Assembly: GCF_000626635.1 (NCBI RefSeq)
Contig: NZ_CP007451.1
Location: 3,392,501 to 3,456,500, forward strand
Length of the DNA: 64,000 bases
DNA from: Draconibacterium orientale
GTDB taxonomy: Bacteria; Bacteroidota; Bacteroidia; Bacteroidales; Prolixibacteraceae
Reading direction: 5' to 3'
Position numbers and translations under genes: made by a program. The notes below the pieces were generated by a model. That model saw only the letters and a program-made list of their open reading frames with translations. It was not told the origin of the DNA and searched no databases. Positions 1 through 8,200 of this stretch are shown in pieces (position 1 is the stretch's first letter; every line of letters starts with the position of its first letter).

Positions 1-63
1 ACGAGAGTTAAGAAAGTAAGCCATGAAGTTTTGTTCTCCTTGTAGAGAATCGAACGAAAGATT
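1..63 (+). other. 23S-5S internal spacer (presumed)
   Basis: This stretch precedes the 5S gene and holds no ORF. It is presumably the spacer between a 23S gene outside the window and the 5S gene. No 23S sequence is recognisable here, so the assignment rests only on position. Confidence 0.5.
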
Positions 64-173
<110 letters not shown>

Positions 174-180
174 TTAAACC

Positions 181-213
181 AAAGCCCGTGTTCAATAGAG
201 CACGGGCTTTTTT
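181..213 (+). terminator. rRNA operon terminator
   Basis: A ten-base stem AAAGCCCGTG / CACGGGCTTT (181-190 and 201-210) closes a ten-base loop and is followed by a run of T. This is a textbook intrinsic terminator directly after the 5S gene. Confidence 0.9.
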
Positions 214-271
214 GTATATAATAATATGGTATTTTATACGTTTATTTAACCGAATAAAACCTCTTCTGTAA

Positions 272-1867
272 ATGAAGAATTACTTGACTGAACTGATAGA
301 TTCAAATTTATTCTTTCTATCGTTAATTCTTTTTGTAATTGTACTGCCATTGTCTGTGGCATTAATTTCTGTTGTAGGCGCTTTAGTATTGCTTACTGCC
401 ATTTTAGAAGACTCACGAACAGCGAAATGGGAACGCATAAAACACCGGAAAATAATTCTGTTAATTCCGCTAATTTTCCTATTATACTTTATAAGTACAC
501 TTTTTACGTTACAACACGATAAGTCGTTTTATGATGTGCAGAAGACCTTGTTTTACCTGGTTTTCCCTTTGGCATTTAGTATGGGGAAAGAAATTAACTC
601 TCGACAAAAACGATTTGTTTTATACACATTAACCGTATCAACTATAAGTGCAATTATAATTGCCATTTTCAGATGGAAATTTACAGTATTAGAGAGTCAG
701 AGTCTTACGGTTCGTGATATCAGTTTAGTCTCTCACATTCGGTTTGGATTTCAGCTCATATTAATGATTTGGTTTTGGGTACTGGTATTGTTAAGCAATT
801 TCAACCAATTAACTCAAGTAAAAAGAATCCTTATTCTGGCTCTTATTACTGTTTATATTGGATTTTTGTTGTTTCAGCAATCATTAACCGGAATAATAGC
901 ATTAGGTAGTAGTGCTGTTCTTTTTCTTTTTTACCTCGTAACCAAACTTACTTCAAAAAGGAGAATCCCAATAGTTATTGTTTTTATTGCGATTTTACTG
1001 GCACCACTTATTTATTTATATAGCGCCGTAAATAAATTCTACGATATTGAAGAAGTAAATCCGAATACCATTGAAAAGGTTACTGTAATTGGGAATCAAT
1101 ATAAACACGACTTCTCAAGGAAAATGGTAGAAAACGGGCACTATGTGTATTTGTATATCTGCCAAAAAGAAATGAAAGAGGAGTGGAATAAAGTTGCAGA
1201 CGTAAAATACGATTCAACAGGTGTGAACGGTTACCCGATACGCGCAACACTAATTCGTTATTTAACATCGAAAGGATTGAGAAAAGATGCTGAAGGCGTG
1301 AAAGCTTTAACCGAAAAAGACATTGAAAATATTGAACGTGGAATTGCAAATGTAATTTACGAGAAAAAATATTCGCTGTATCCACGCATTTACCAAACTA
1401 TTTGGGAGTACCATGTTTATTCTGAAACAGGGTATGCAAATAATCAGTCGTTTTCGCAACGGATTGAATTTGCAAAAGCCGCAATTACCATAATTAAGGA
1501 TAACTGGTTATTTGGAGTAGGAACCGGCAACTGGAAAACAGCTTTTTCAAACGCTTTTAAAGAGAACGGAGCAAATATTGAAGAAAGTAATTACGCGTCA
1601 TCGCACAACCAGTATTTGAATTATATGGTTAAATTTGGTGTAATTGGCTTTCTGTTTATCATGTTTATCATAATTTATCCGGTTGTAAAAACTAAACGTT
1701 ATAACGATCAGTTATTGATGTTACTTTTAACTTTTATGTTTTTTGCCAACTTTGCCGATTCAAACCTTGAAACACATGTTGGCAGTTCTTTCTTTTTCTT
1801 CTTTTATTGTTACTTTTTAACCGGCCCCAAAAATTACTTATTTCTTACTATTTCCAACAAGAAATAA
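272..1867 (+). CDS. O-antigen ligase/polymerase-like membrane protein
   Basis: This 531-residue polytopic inner-membrane protein has many hydrophobic helices in its N-terminal half (about residues 12-250), a long polar stretch (about 255-395), then a few C-terminal helices. The segments SQRIEFAKAA, GVGTGNWKT and SSHNQYLNYMVKFG match the Wzy_C (WaaL/RfaL) signature, in which Arg and His of the large periplasmic loop act in transfer of lipid-linked glycan. The family joins O-antigen or other polysaccharide to lipid A or polymerises repeat units. The substrate cannot be told from sequence. The loop is longer than in many family members. No glycosyltransferase cluster lies beside it, so it stands alone after the rRNA operon. 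ATG at 272 begins directly at the first hydrophobic region. Confidence 0.8.
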   Translation: MKNYLTELIDSNLFFLSLILFVIVLPLSVALISVVGALVLLTAILEDSRTAKWERIKHRKIILLIPLIFLLYFISTLFTLQHDKSFYDVQKTLFYLVFPLAFSMGKEINSRQKRFVLYTLTVSTISAIIIAIFRWKFTVLESQSLTVRDISLVSHIRFGFQLILMIWFWVLVLLSNFNQLTQVKRILILALITVYIGFLLFQQSLTGIIALGSSAVLFLFYLVTKLTSKRRIPIVIVFIAILLAPLIYLYSAVNKFYDIEEVNPNTIEKVTVIGNQYKHDFSRKMVENGHYVYLYICQKEMKEEWNKVADVKYDSTGVNGYPIRATLIRYLTSKGLRKDAEGVKALTEKDIENIERGIANVIYEKKYSLYPRIYQTIWEYHVYSETGYANNQSFSQRIEFAKAAITIIKDNWLFGVGTGNWKTAFSNAFKENGANIEESNYASSHNQYLNYMVKFGVIGFLFIMFIIIYPVVKTKRYNDQLLMLLLTFMFFANFADSNLETHVGSSFFFFFYCYFLTGPKNYLFLTISNKK

Positions 1868-1945
1868 ATACTATTAGCGTTAGTTAAAATTTATCAAACT
1901 TTTTTTTGCGATAGATGTTTGCTTATATAAACAAATAAAAATATC

Positions 1946-2653
1946 ATGGAAAGAAGGAAATTTATATACGCTGTGGGAACAGCTGCCATGGCAACGCCAC
2001 TTTTAAGTAGTTTGATAGCGTGTGGCAACGAAACTCAAAATTTTGAAGGACATACATTCCCCGAGCTCGCGTACGCTTACGATGCGTTGGAGCCATACAT
2101 TGATGCCGAAACAATGGAACTTCATTACTCCAAACATCACAAAGGTTATTTTACTAAGTTTATGGCAGCAGCTAAAGGAACAGACTTGCTAAATACTCCA
2201 ATGGAGAATATTTTTGCCGGAATAAGTAAACAACCCGAAGGAGTAAGAAACAATGGCGGAGGATATTATAATCATGCGTTGTTTTGGGAAAATATGACTC
2301 CACAACAAGGCGAAATCCCGGCTGATTTAAAAGCTGCAATAGAAAAGGATTTTGGCTCGATAGATGCTTTTAAAACCGAATTTGCTACTGCAGCCAAAAC
2401 TCGTTTTGGTAGTGGTTGGGCCTGGTTGCTTGTTGATGAAGACGGAGCTTTAAAAGTAAGTTCAACACCAAATCAGGATAACCCGTTAATGGATGTTGCA
2501 GAAGTAAAAGGTACTCCGTTACTGGCTTTGGATGTTTGGGAACATGCTTATTATTTGAATTATCAGAATAAACGTGGCGATTACATCAACAATTTTTGGA
2601 ATGTAGTAAATTGGGATGTAGTTAACCACCGTTATACAAAGGCAACGGTTTAA
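1946..2653 (+). CDS. sodA: exported Mn/Fe superoxide dismutase
   Basis: Converts superoxide to hydrogen peroxide and oxygen. The protein has 235 residues: an export signal, then a full Fe/Mn-SOD. The N-terminus MERRKFIY...LLSSLIAC combines a Tat-like ERRKF motif with a lipobox-like end at Cys26, so I infer export and probable lipid anchoring. Metal ligands are visible as His60, His110, Asp196 and His200 (DVWEHAYY). The second-sphere residues are Mn-type: GGG before the second His ligand and Gln177 in STPNQDNP. It is one of three SODs in the window, the others being at 47161 and 48011. Only this one carries a signal, so it likely guards the periplasm or cell surface. It appears monocistronic. 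Confidence 0.93.
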   Translation: MERRKFIYAVGTAAMATPLLSSLIACGNETQNFEGHTFPELAYAYDALEPYIDAETMELHYSKHHKGYFTKFMAAAKGTDLLNTPMENIFAGISKQPEGVRNNGGGYYNHALFWENMTPQQGEIPADLKAAIEKDFGSIDAFKTEFATAAKTRFGSGWAWLLVDEDGALKVSSTPNQDNPLMDVAEVKGTPLLALDVWEHAYYLNYQNKRGDYINNFWNVVNWDVVNHRYTKATV

Positions 2654-2667
2654 TAATTAAAAACCGC

Positions 2668-2698
2668 TTGGCAGATAAATTAAGGCTCATTATTTTTG
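2668..2698 (+). promoter_or_regulatory. Bacteroidota promoter for DUF2520-kdsC-maf
   Basis: TTG at 2668-2670, a 20-bp spacer and TATTTTTG at 2691-2698 fit the Bacteroidota sigma-A consensus TTG-N17-20-TAnnTTTG. The gene starts 16 bases downstream, giving a very short leader. Confidence 0.7.
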
Positions 2699-2714
2699 AA
2701 CAAATTTTGAAAAG

Positions 2715-3494
2715 ATGAGCCTTAAATTATGTTTTATCGGTGCCGGAAATTTAGCTACTCATTTAGCGACGACTTGCTCAAAAGCAGGATTGGAAATCGT
2801 GCAGGTTTATAGTCGCACTGAAGATTCGGCAAAATTACTCGCAGATAAGTTGAATACTGCTTATACCACGCAAACGTCGTCGTTGGTAAATTATGCCGAT
2901 ATCTATTTTGTAGCATTAAAAGATTCAGCAGTTGAACAGGTGTTGAGTGGGATTGAGTTTGGCGACAAGTTAGTGGTACATTGTTCGGGTAGTTTGCCGT
3001 TGAATGTTCTGAGTAGATTTGCAAAGAACCACGGTGTTTTCTATTCTCTGCAAACTTTCTCAAAAAACAGGAAAGTCGATTTCAGGAAGATTCCCATTTT
3101 TATAGAAGCAAGTTCCGAAGAGAATTTACAAATTTTAAAAGAAATTGCTAATACGGTTTCAGAATCGGTAACTGTTCTTAATTCAGAAAAAAGAAAAAGC
3201 CTGCATATTGCGGCCGTGTTTGCCTGTAATTTTGCCAATCACTGTTATGCAATGGCTGCCAAATATCTGGAGACAAAAGATCTGCCGTTTGAAATTCTGC
3301 GGCCATTAATAATGGAAACGGCGAGTAAAGCGCAGGAGATGCATCCGAAACAAGCACAAACAGGCCCGGCAATTCGTTTCGATGAAAACATAATTAACGC
3401 GCACCTTAACGAATTAACAGAAATGCCCGACCTGCAGGAATTGTACAATTCAATTTCAAAGAGTATTTTTGCGCATCATCAGAAAAAACAATAA
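2715..3494 (+). CDS. Rossmann-fold DUF2520 protein
   Basis: A 259-residue cytoplasmic protein. The N-terminus LKLCFIGAGNLATHLA is a GxGxxA dinucleotide-binding loop as in NADP-dependent reductases of the F420/ProC type. HCSGSLPLNVL and FYSLQTFSK lie where the Rossmann domain joins the helical C-terminal DUF2520 domain. The substrate is unknown. It is the first gene of a tight three-gene operon, ending 2 bp before kdsC and followed by maf. This order is common in Bacteroidota, but I know of no experimental function. ATG at 2715 follows a good promoter. Confidence 0.8.
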   Translation: MSLKLCFIGAGNLATHLATTCSKAGLEIVQVYSRTEDSAKLLADKLNTAYTTQTSSLVNYADIYFVALKDSAVEQVLSGIEFGDKLVVHCSGSLPLNVLSRFAKNHGVFYSLQTFSKNRKVDFRKIPIFIEASSEENLQILKEIANTVSESVTVLNSEKRKSLHIAAVFACNFANHCYAMAAKYLETKDLPFEILRPLIMETASKAQEMHPKQAQTGPAIRFDENIINAHLNELTEMPDLQELYNSISKSIFAHHQKKQ

Positions 3495-3496
3495 GA

Positions 3497-4027
3497 ATGT
3501 CGTTTTTTAAAGAAGAACTTACCCGTGTAAAAGCATTTGTATTTGATGTTGACGGCGTGTTGTCGCAAGATATTTCGCCGCTTAATGAAGAGGGCGACCC
3601 GATACGAACAGCTAACGTTAAAGATGGTTTCGCCATTAGAAGTGCCATAAAAGCCGGTTACCCAATTGCCATTATTACCGGCGGGTATATTCAACGCGTT
3701 AAATTACGCTATGAAAAATTGGGTGTAGAGTATTTTTACGATAATGCCCGCGATAAAGTAGCCTGCTTAAACGATTTTCTGGAAAAGGTGAATGTGGCCC
3801 CCGAAGATGTGCTTTTTATGGGCGACGATTTGGTGGACTACCGCGTGATGCAAGCTGTGGGTTTGCCAACTTGCCCCAAGGATGCTGTAAGTGATATTAA
3901 AAATATTTCGAAATATATTTCGGATAAAAATGGTGGCGAAGGTTGTGTGCGCGATGTAATTGAGCAGACACTGAAAGCCCAACACAAATGGTTTACGCCT
4001 GAAATGCTAAATTCAAGAGCATTCTGA
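3497..4027 (+). CDS. kdsC: KdsC-type HAD phosphatase
   Basis: A 176-residue C0-type HAD phosphatase of the KdsC family, which releases phosphate from 3-deoxy-D-manno-octulosonate 8-phosphate to make KDO for lipopolysaccharide. Motif I is FDVDGV with nucleophile Asp17 and acid/base Asp19. Motif II is ITGG, and motif IV GDDLVDYRVM supplies the Mg2+ Asp residues. As usual for the family there is no cap domain, so a tetramer is expected. It begins 2 bp after the DUF2520 gene and ends 1 bp before maf, so the three are surely cotranscribed. The family also includes phosphatases for related nonulosonic acids, so KDO-8-P as substrate is inferred. Confidence 0.82.
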   Translation: MSFFKEELTRVKAFVFDVDGVLSQDISPLNEEGDPIRTANVKDGFAIRSAIKAGYPIAIITGGYIQRVKLRYEKLGVEYFYDNARDKVACLNDFLEKVNVAPEDVLFMGDDLVDYRVMQAVGLPTCPKDAVSDIKNISKYISDKNGGEGCVRDVIEQTLKAQHKWFTPEMLNSRAF

Positions 4028-4028
4028 A

Positions 4029-4604
4029 ATGAACTGGATACCCGAATATAACTTCATACTGGCATCAAAGTCGCCACGCAGGCAAGAGCTTTTAAAATCG
4101 CTGGGGATTGATTTTCAGGTAAAGACAAAAGAGGTGGATGAAATCTACCCTCCGGAACTTGCTCCTGCAAAAATTCCGGGCTACCTGGCCGAAAAGAAAG
4201 CAAACGCTTTTGCCGATGAACTGAACAATAACGACATGCTGATAACGGCCGATACCATTGTTGTTTTAAACGGAAAAGTACTGGAAAAACCGGATGATTA
4301 CGATCATGCCTATGAGATGTTATCGGCATTAAGCGGAAATATGCACGAAGTAATAACCGGAGTTTGCCTCAGTTCTACCAACAAATCGGTAACATTTTCT
4401 GCCTTAACCAATGTGCAGTTTAAAAAACTCACCGCTGCCGAAATAGATTATTACATCACCAATTTCAAACCGTTTGATAAAGCCGGTGCGTATGGCATTC
4501 AAGAGTGGATCGGATCGATTGGAATCTCTCATATCGAAGGTTCGTTTTACAATGTTATGGGGCTGCCACTTCAAAAATTATACGAGGAAATTCAAAAATT
4601 TTAA
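4029..4604 (+). CDS. maf: Maf-family nucleotide pyrophosphatase
   Basis: A 191-residue Maf/HAM1-like house-cleaning enzyme that hydrolyses non-canonical or modified nucleoside triphosphates (dTTP/UTP or m7GTP classes) to monophosphates. The N-terminal LASKSPRRQELL is the diagnostic Maf signature, and ITADTIVVL contains the catalytic Asp region. DKAGAYGIQEWIG is the conserved C-terminal motif. It is the last gene of the DUF2520-kdsC-maf operon. The ATG follows the kdsC stop after one base, which fixes the start. Confidence 0.9.
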   Translation: MNWIPEYNFILASKSPRRQELLKSLGIDFQVKTKEVDEIYPPELAPAKIPGYLAEKKANAFADELNNNDMLITADTIVVLNGKVLEKPDDYDHAYEMLSALSGNMHEVITGVCLSSTNKSVTFSALTNVQFKKLTAAEIDYYITNFKPFDKAGAYGIQEWIGSIGISHIEGSFYNVMGLPLQKLYEEIQKF

Positions 4605-4728
4605 GTTCCCACTTAAAAAGGTTTCATTATTTCTAATGTTATAAAACAACCAACTAAAACAATTTTAAGGGTTAACCTATCATCTTATAATTCGTAAATT
4701 GAATAGAAACTTAATTAAATTCAATAAT

Positions 4729-5733
4729 ATGAATTACAGGATAACATTACTCATCTTAGTTTTTCTATCCGGACTTTGCTTTACCGCTTGCGATAGCAAA
4801 GACGAGCCTGTTGAAGTTGGGTTTTTAATCCATGCTTTCGATAAAGAACGGTGGGAAAACGACCGGGACTATCTTGTAGAAGATGTTCAGGAACTTGGAG
4901 GAACCGTAAAAGTTATGAATGCCGAAAATGATGCCGATAAACAGTTGGCCCAGGCAAAGGAACTGCTCGCCAACGGTGTTGACGTGCTAGTGGTAGTACC
5001 TGTAGATCAGTTTGCTGCCGCTGCTATTGTTGAAGCTGCACATGCGAAGAATGTGAAAGTTATTTCGTACGACCGTTTGATTAAAAATTGCAAACTTGAT
5101 TACTATGTATCTACCGACAACGTAGAGATTGGTTCGTTGCAGGCCAGTTATTTAACTACCATACAACCCAAAGGGAAATATGCTTTAATTGGCGGCGCAA
5201 TGAGCGACAACAATAGCCAGTTGCTTTATCTGGGCCAGCGAAATGTGTTGCAACCTCTGGTTGACAAGGGCGACATTGAAATTGTTTATAACGAATTTAC
5301 CAACGCCTGGGAAGAAAGTGAAGGCTACGAACATGCCAAAAAATTATTAAAGGCACATCCCGATGTAAATGCAATTATTGCCGGCAACGACGAATTAGCA
5401 ATGGGAGTTATAAGGGCTGTAAAAGAAGCAGGTAAGGAAGGGCAGATATTGGTAGCAGGAATGGATGCCGATTTGCGAAACCTACGTGAAATTGTGGCCG
5501 GAAATCAAACCTGTACCGTTTATAAACCTTACGAAAAATTGGCCGCTACTACCGCCGATTTAGCAATAAAGCTTGCGCGTGATGAAAATGGAGAAAAAAC
5601 ATATCAGACAGTGAGTAACGGAGAAATGTTGGTTCCTACGGTGTTCCATACCGGAATGATCGTGAACAGGGAAAACCTTCAGTTAACCGTTATTTCAGAG
5701 GGATACCAAAGAGAGGAAGAGGTATACAATTAG
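4729..5733 (+). CDS. XylF-like sugar-binding lipoprotein (orphan)
   Basis: A 334-residue periplasmic-binding-protein type 1 fold of the D-xylose-binding (XylF) group. An in-frame TTG lies 30 bases upstream, but ATG at 4729 gives a proper SPII signal ending FTAC with lipid-modified Cys21. Family segments include DKERWENDRDYL, VVPVDQ, SYDRLI, STDNVEIG, GGAMSDNNSQLL and GNDELAMG. It should bind a monosaccharide at the cell surface or in the periplasm. No ABC permease or ATPase gene lies anywhere in the window, and xylose uptake here is predicted to use the symporter at 48842. A role as sensor partner or stand-alone binder is possible but unproven. Confidence 0.82.
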   Translation: MNYRITLLILVFLSGLCFTACDSKDEPVEVGFLIHAFDKERWENDRDYLVEDVQELGGTVKVMNAENDADKQLAQAKELLANGVDVLVVVPVDQFAAAAIVEAAHAKNVKVISYDRLIKNCKLDYYVSTDNVEIGSLQASYLTTIQPKGKYALIGGAMSDNNSQLLYLGQRNVLQPLVDKGDIEIVYNEFTNAWEESEGYEHAKKLLKAHPDVNAIIAGNDELAMGVIRAVKEAGKEGQILVAGMDADLRNLREIVAGNQTCTVYKPYEKLAATTADLAIKLARDENGEKTYQTVSNGEMLVPTVFHTGMIVNRENLQLTVISEGYQREEEVYN

Positions 5734-5753
5734 TGTGAAGGAGGATAATTTGC

Positions 5754-5787
5754 AAGGGGATTCTGCTGGGAGGATCCCTTTTTTTTG
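5754..5787 (+). terminator. intrinsic terminator after the XylF-like gene
   Basis: AAGGGGAT and ATCCCTT arms close a loop of about 13 bases and run into eight or nine T residues (5779-5787). Confidence 0.75.
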
Positions 5788-5828
5788 TGCTGCTTTTTTA
5801 CCAATGAATAATGTAAACCGCTAAAACC

Positions 5829-5858
5829 TTGAAGATTTGCCAATTATTTATACTTTTG
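5829..5858 (+). promoter_or_regulatory. promoter of the flavin reductase gene
   Basis: TTG at 5829-5831, a 19-bp spacer and TACTTTTG at 5851-5858 match the Bacteroidota consensus. Transcription should begin near 5865, about 24 bases before the TTG start codon. Confidence 0.7.
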
Positions 5859-5888
5859 CACCGATTTATTTAGAACAGGTCTTAATAA

Positions 5889-6533
5889 TTGAAAAAGCAT
5901 AAAGTAACACAAGTCAGGCATTTAACCGATTCAACATTTGTAATTCGGTTCGAGAGAAATGAAATGCAGTTTCAAACCGGGCAGTTTGTTCTGCTTGGAA
6001 CAAAAGGTGCAGTTGATCGGCGCGAATACTCCATTTACAGCGGAGAGAACGACGATTACCTCGAAGTTTTGGTACGCGAAGTGGATGGCGGAAAAGTATC
6101 GTCGAAATTAAAAAAGCTGAAAGCCGGCGATTGGGTTGATGTGGACGGTCCGTTTGGATTTTTTAAATTCGATCCGAAAAGTTTTAAGGTGCAGCAATTT
6201 CTGTTTATCGCCACCGGAACAGGCATCAGCCCGTTTCATAGTTTTGTAAAAACGCATCCGCAGTTGAATTACAAAATGGTGCACGGTGTGCGAAAAGCAG
6301 AAGAAGCCTACGATCATAGCGACTTTAATAAAGAAAGGGTAACTTTGTGCACTTCCGGCGAAAAGGGAGGCGACTTCCACGGCCGGGTAACCGAATTTTT
6401 AAAGACCGAAACAATAGCTGAAAATACAAACTGTTTTCTTTGCGGAAACAGCGAAATGATATACGAAGTGTTCGATATCTTGTCGGAAAAAGGAATCCCG
6501 ACGTCGAACATTTATACCGAAGTGTACTTTTAA
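5889..6533 (+). CDS. FAD/NAD-binding ferredoxin reductase-like protein
   Basis: A 214-residue single-chain flavin reductase of the ferredoxin-NADP reductase superfamily. REYSIYSG (RxYS) binds FAD, and GTGISPFHSFV is the NAD(P)-binding motif. CGNSEMIYEV and the C-terminal YTEVYF complete the fold. No Fe-S or haem domain is attached. Its electron partner is unknown. The start is TTG at 5889: a stop codon lies immediately upstream in frame, the next ATG would remove about 27 conserved residues, and a good promoter ends 30 bases upstream. Confidence 0.82.
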   Translation: MKKHKVTQVRHLTDSTFVIRFERNEMQFQTGQFVLLGTKGAVDRREYSIYSGENDDYLEVLVREVDGGKVSSKLKKLKAGDWVDVDGPFGFFKFDPKSFKVQQFLFIATGTGISPFHSFVKTHPQLNYKMVHGVRKAEEAYDHSDFNKERVTLCTSGEKGGDFHGRVTEFLKTETIAENTNCFLCGNSEMIYEVFDILSEKGIPTSNIYTEVYF

Positions 6534-6536
6534 TAG

Positions 6537-6660
6537 AAGCCCCTCTTAGTCTCCCCAAAGGGAAGAAAAGAAGGACAGGGAGTGTTGAAATATTTTTTTA
6601 GAAGATTCAGGCTCAGGATGAACATACTCTGAACACTGAACATAGAACTTTGAACTTTTT
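6537..6660. repeat. GC-rich dispersed motif plus degenerate GAAC tract
   Basis: The start of this spacer (AGCCCCTC...CTCCCCAAAGGG, about 6538-6566) resembles the inverted GC-rich block at 40260-40325. The end (about 6616-6658) is a degenerate run of CTGAACA/GAACTTT words. No gene is visible. Confidence 0.45.
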
Positions 6661-6663
6661 AAA

Positions 6664-8004
6664 ATGAAATATCACGTAGTAACCTTAGGGTGTCAGATGA
6701 ATATGTCGGATAGCGAGCGGGTAATCTCGGTGCTTGATGAAGCCGGATACCAGTGGACCGACAACGAGGAGGAGGCAGGAGTGATTGGTATTTTGGCGTG
6801 CTCGGTACGTCAGAAAGCCATTGATAAAGTGTATTCCCGCATTCATAAATGGAATAAGTGGAAGAACAACAAAAACCTGGTTACTTTTATTTCGGGGTGT
6901 ATTTTGCCCGACGATCATGAAAAGTTCCTGAAACTTTTTGATATCACTTTCCAGATGAAAGATTTGCCCGAGCTGCCCAAAATGATCAGCAGTTATGGCA
7001 TTACTACACCTACACATTTGAATGTGGGCATCGATCCGCATAACGAGAATATTGAAGATTTCTGGAATGTACAGCCACATTACCAGTCGAATTTCGAGGC
7101 GTTTATCCCAATTCAGAATGGTTGCGATAAATTTTGTACCTACTGCGCTGTGCCTTATACCCGTGGTCGCGAGGTGTCGCGCCCGTCGAAAGATATTATT
7201 GCCGAAGTGGCATTGTTGGTAGCGCAGGGTTATAAATCGATTACGCTGCTGGGGCAGAACGTAAATTCGTATGGCCTGGATAAAAAAGGAGAGGAGCTGA
7301 CTTTTCCGCAATTGTTACGTGAAATTGGCGAACTGGGAAAACGCATGAACAAAGAGTTCTGGTTGTACTTTACGTCGCCGCACCCGCGCGATATGACCGA
7401 CGAAGTAATTGAGGTAATTGCCGAATATCCCGTTTTGGGAAAACAAATTCACCTGCCCATGCAAAGTGGCGACGATAAGGTATTGATGCGTATGAACCGC
7501 AAACACAACATGGAAAAGTACCGCCATATTGTAGAGACTATCCGCCGTATTATTCCGCAGGCAACACTATTTACCGACGTGATTGTTGGATTTACAGGCG
7601 AAACCGAAGAGCAGTTTGAAAATACGCGTAAGGCTTTCGACGAGTTTAAATTCAACATGTCGTACACGGCCATTTATTCGCCTCGTCCGGGAGCAACAAG
7701 CCACCGCTGGGTGGACGATGTGCCGCTGGAAGAGAAAAAACGCCGTCTGCACCAGCTTACTGAAGATCTGCGGAAACACAACCTGCCCTACAACGAAAGT
7801 TTGGTTGGACAAACGGTACGCGTGCTGGTTCGTGGCGAGGATCGTAAAGAAGGTTTCCTGACCTCGTACACCGAAGGTAAATTAACCATTCGTTTTGCGT
7901 GCACCGATAAATCGATGATCGGGCAATTTGCCGATGTTAAAATCACTTCTGCATCCGACTTTTCGCTTGAAGGCGAGTTGGTGGAAGTGGTAGCCAGTTG
8001 TTAG
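6664..8004 (+). CDS. miaB: MiaB-type radical SAM methylthiotransferase
   Basis: A 446-residue methylthiotransferase with three domains: N-terminal UPF0004, radical SAM and C-terminal TRAM. The three Cys for the auxiliary 4Fe-4S cluster are in LGCQMN (Cys10), ACSVR and SGC. The radical SAM motif is FCTYCAVPYTRG within CDKFCTYC. The TRAM domain lies at roughly residues 375-440. MiaB adds the methylthio group to i6A37 of tRNAs reading UNN codons. MSDSE after GCQMN and ACSVR in place of the common TCSVR put it in a slightly divergent clade, so another MiaB/MtaB-like target is possible. It stands alone with its own terminator. Confidence 0.87.
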   Translation: MKYHVVTLGCQMNMSDSERVISVLDEAGYQWTDNEEEAGVIGILACSVRQKAIDKVYSRIHKWNKWKNNKNLVTFISGCILPDDHEKFLKLFDITFQMKDLPELPKMISSYGITTPTHLNVGIDPHNENIEDFWNVQPHYQSNFEAFIPIQNGCDKFCTYCAVPYTRGREVSRPSKDIIAEVALLVAQGYKSITLLGQNVNSYGLDKKGEELTFPQLLREIGELGKRMNKEFWLYFTSPHPRDMTDEVIEVIAEYPVLGKQIHLPMQSGDDKVLMRMNRKHNMEKYRHIVETIRRIIPQATLFTDVIVGFTGETEEQFENTRKAFDEFKFNMSYTAIYSPRPGATSHRWVDDVPLEEKKRRLHQLTEDLRKHNLPYNESLVGQTVRVLVRGEDRKEGFLTSYTEGKLTIRFACTDKSMIGQFADVKITSASDFSLEGELVEVVASC

Positions 8005-8030
8005 AAACGAATAATTCAAAATATATTAAT

Positions 8031-8065
8031 AGATTCCATCTTTTTGAGAGATGGAATCTTTTTTT
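8031..8065 (+). terminator. intrinsic terminator after miaB
   Basis: AGATTCCATC and GATGGAATCT form a perfect ten-base stem (8031-8040 and 8050-8059), followed by a T tract. Confidence 0.92.
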
Positions 8066-8136
8066 GTCCTGTTATTTCCGAAATTTTGGGTCAAGCCTTA
8101 CCACGAGAAGGGATTCGTTAGCGGCGTTGAAATAGG

Positions 8137-8200
8137 CATTTTGCGTAGAAAATATGAATATCAACCGTCAGGATTGACATTTTGGGCAGAGAATATGAAT
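8137..8200. repeat. 41-bp tandem repeat array, left part
   Basis: One full 41-bp unit (8137-8177) and the first 23 bases of a second (8178-8200) lie here before the IS element interrupts. Units start CATTTTG and include AATATGAAT and CAGGATTGA. Joining 8200 to 9587 restores an exact 41-base unit. Confidence 0.9.

Noticed and set aside
6685-7311. 208-residue frame antisense to miaB
   Set aside because: A shadow of a conserved gene, with no family signature.
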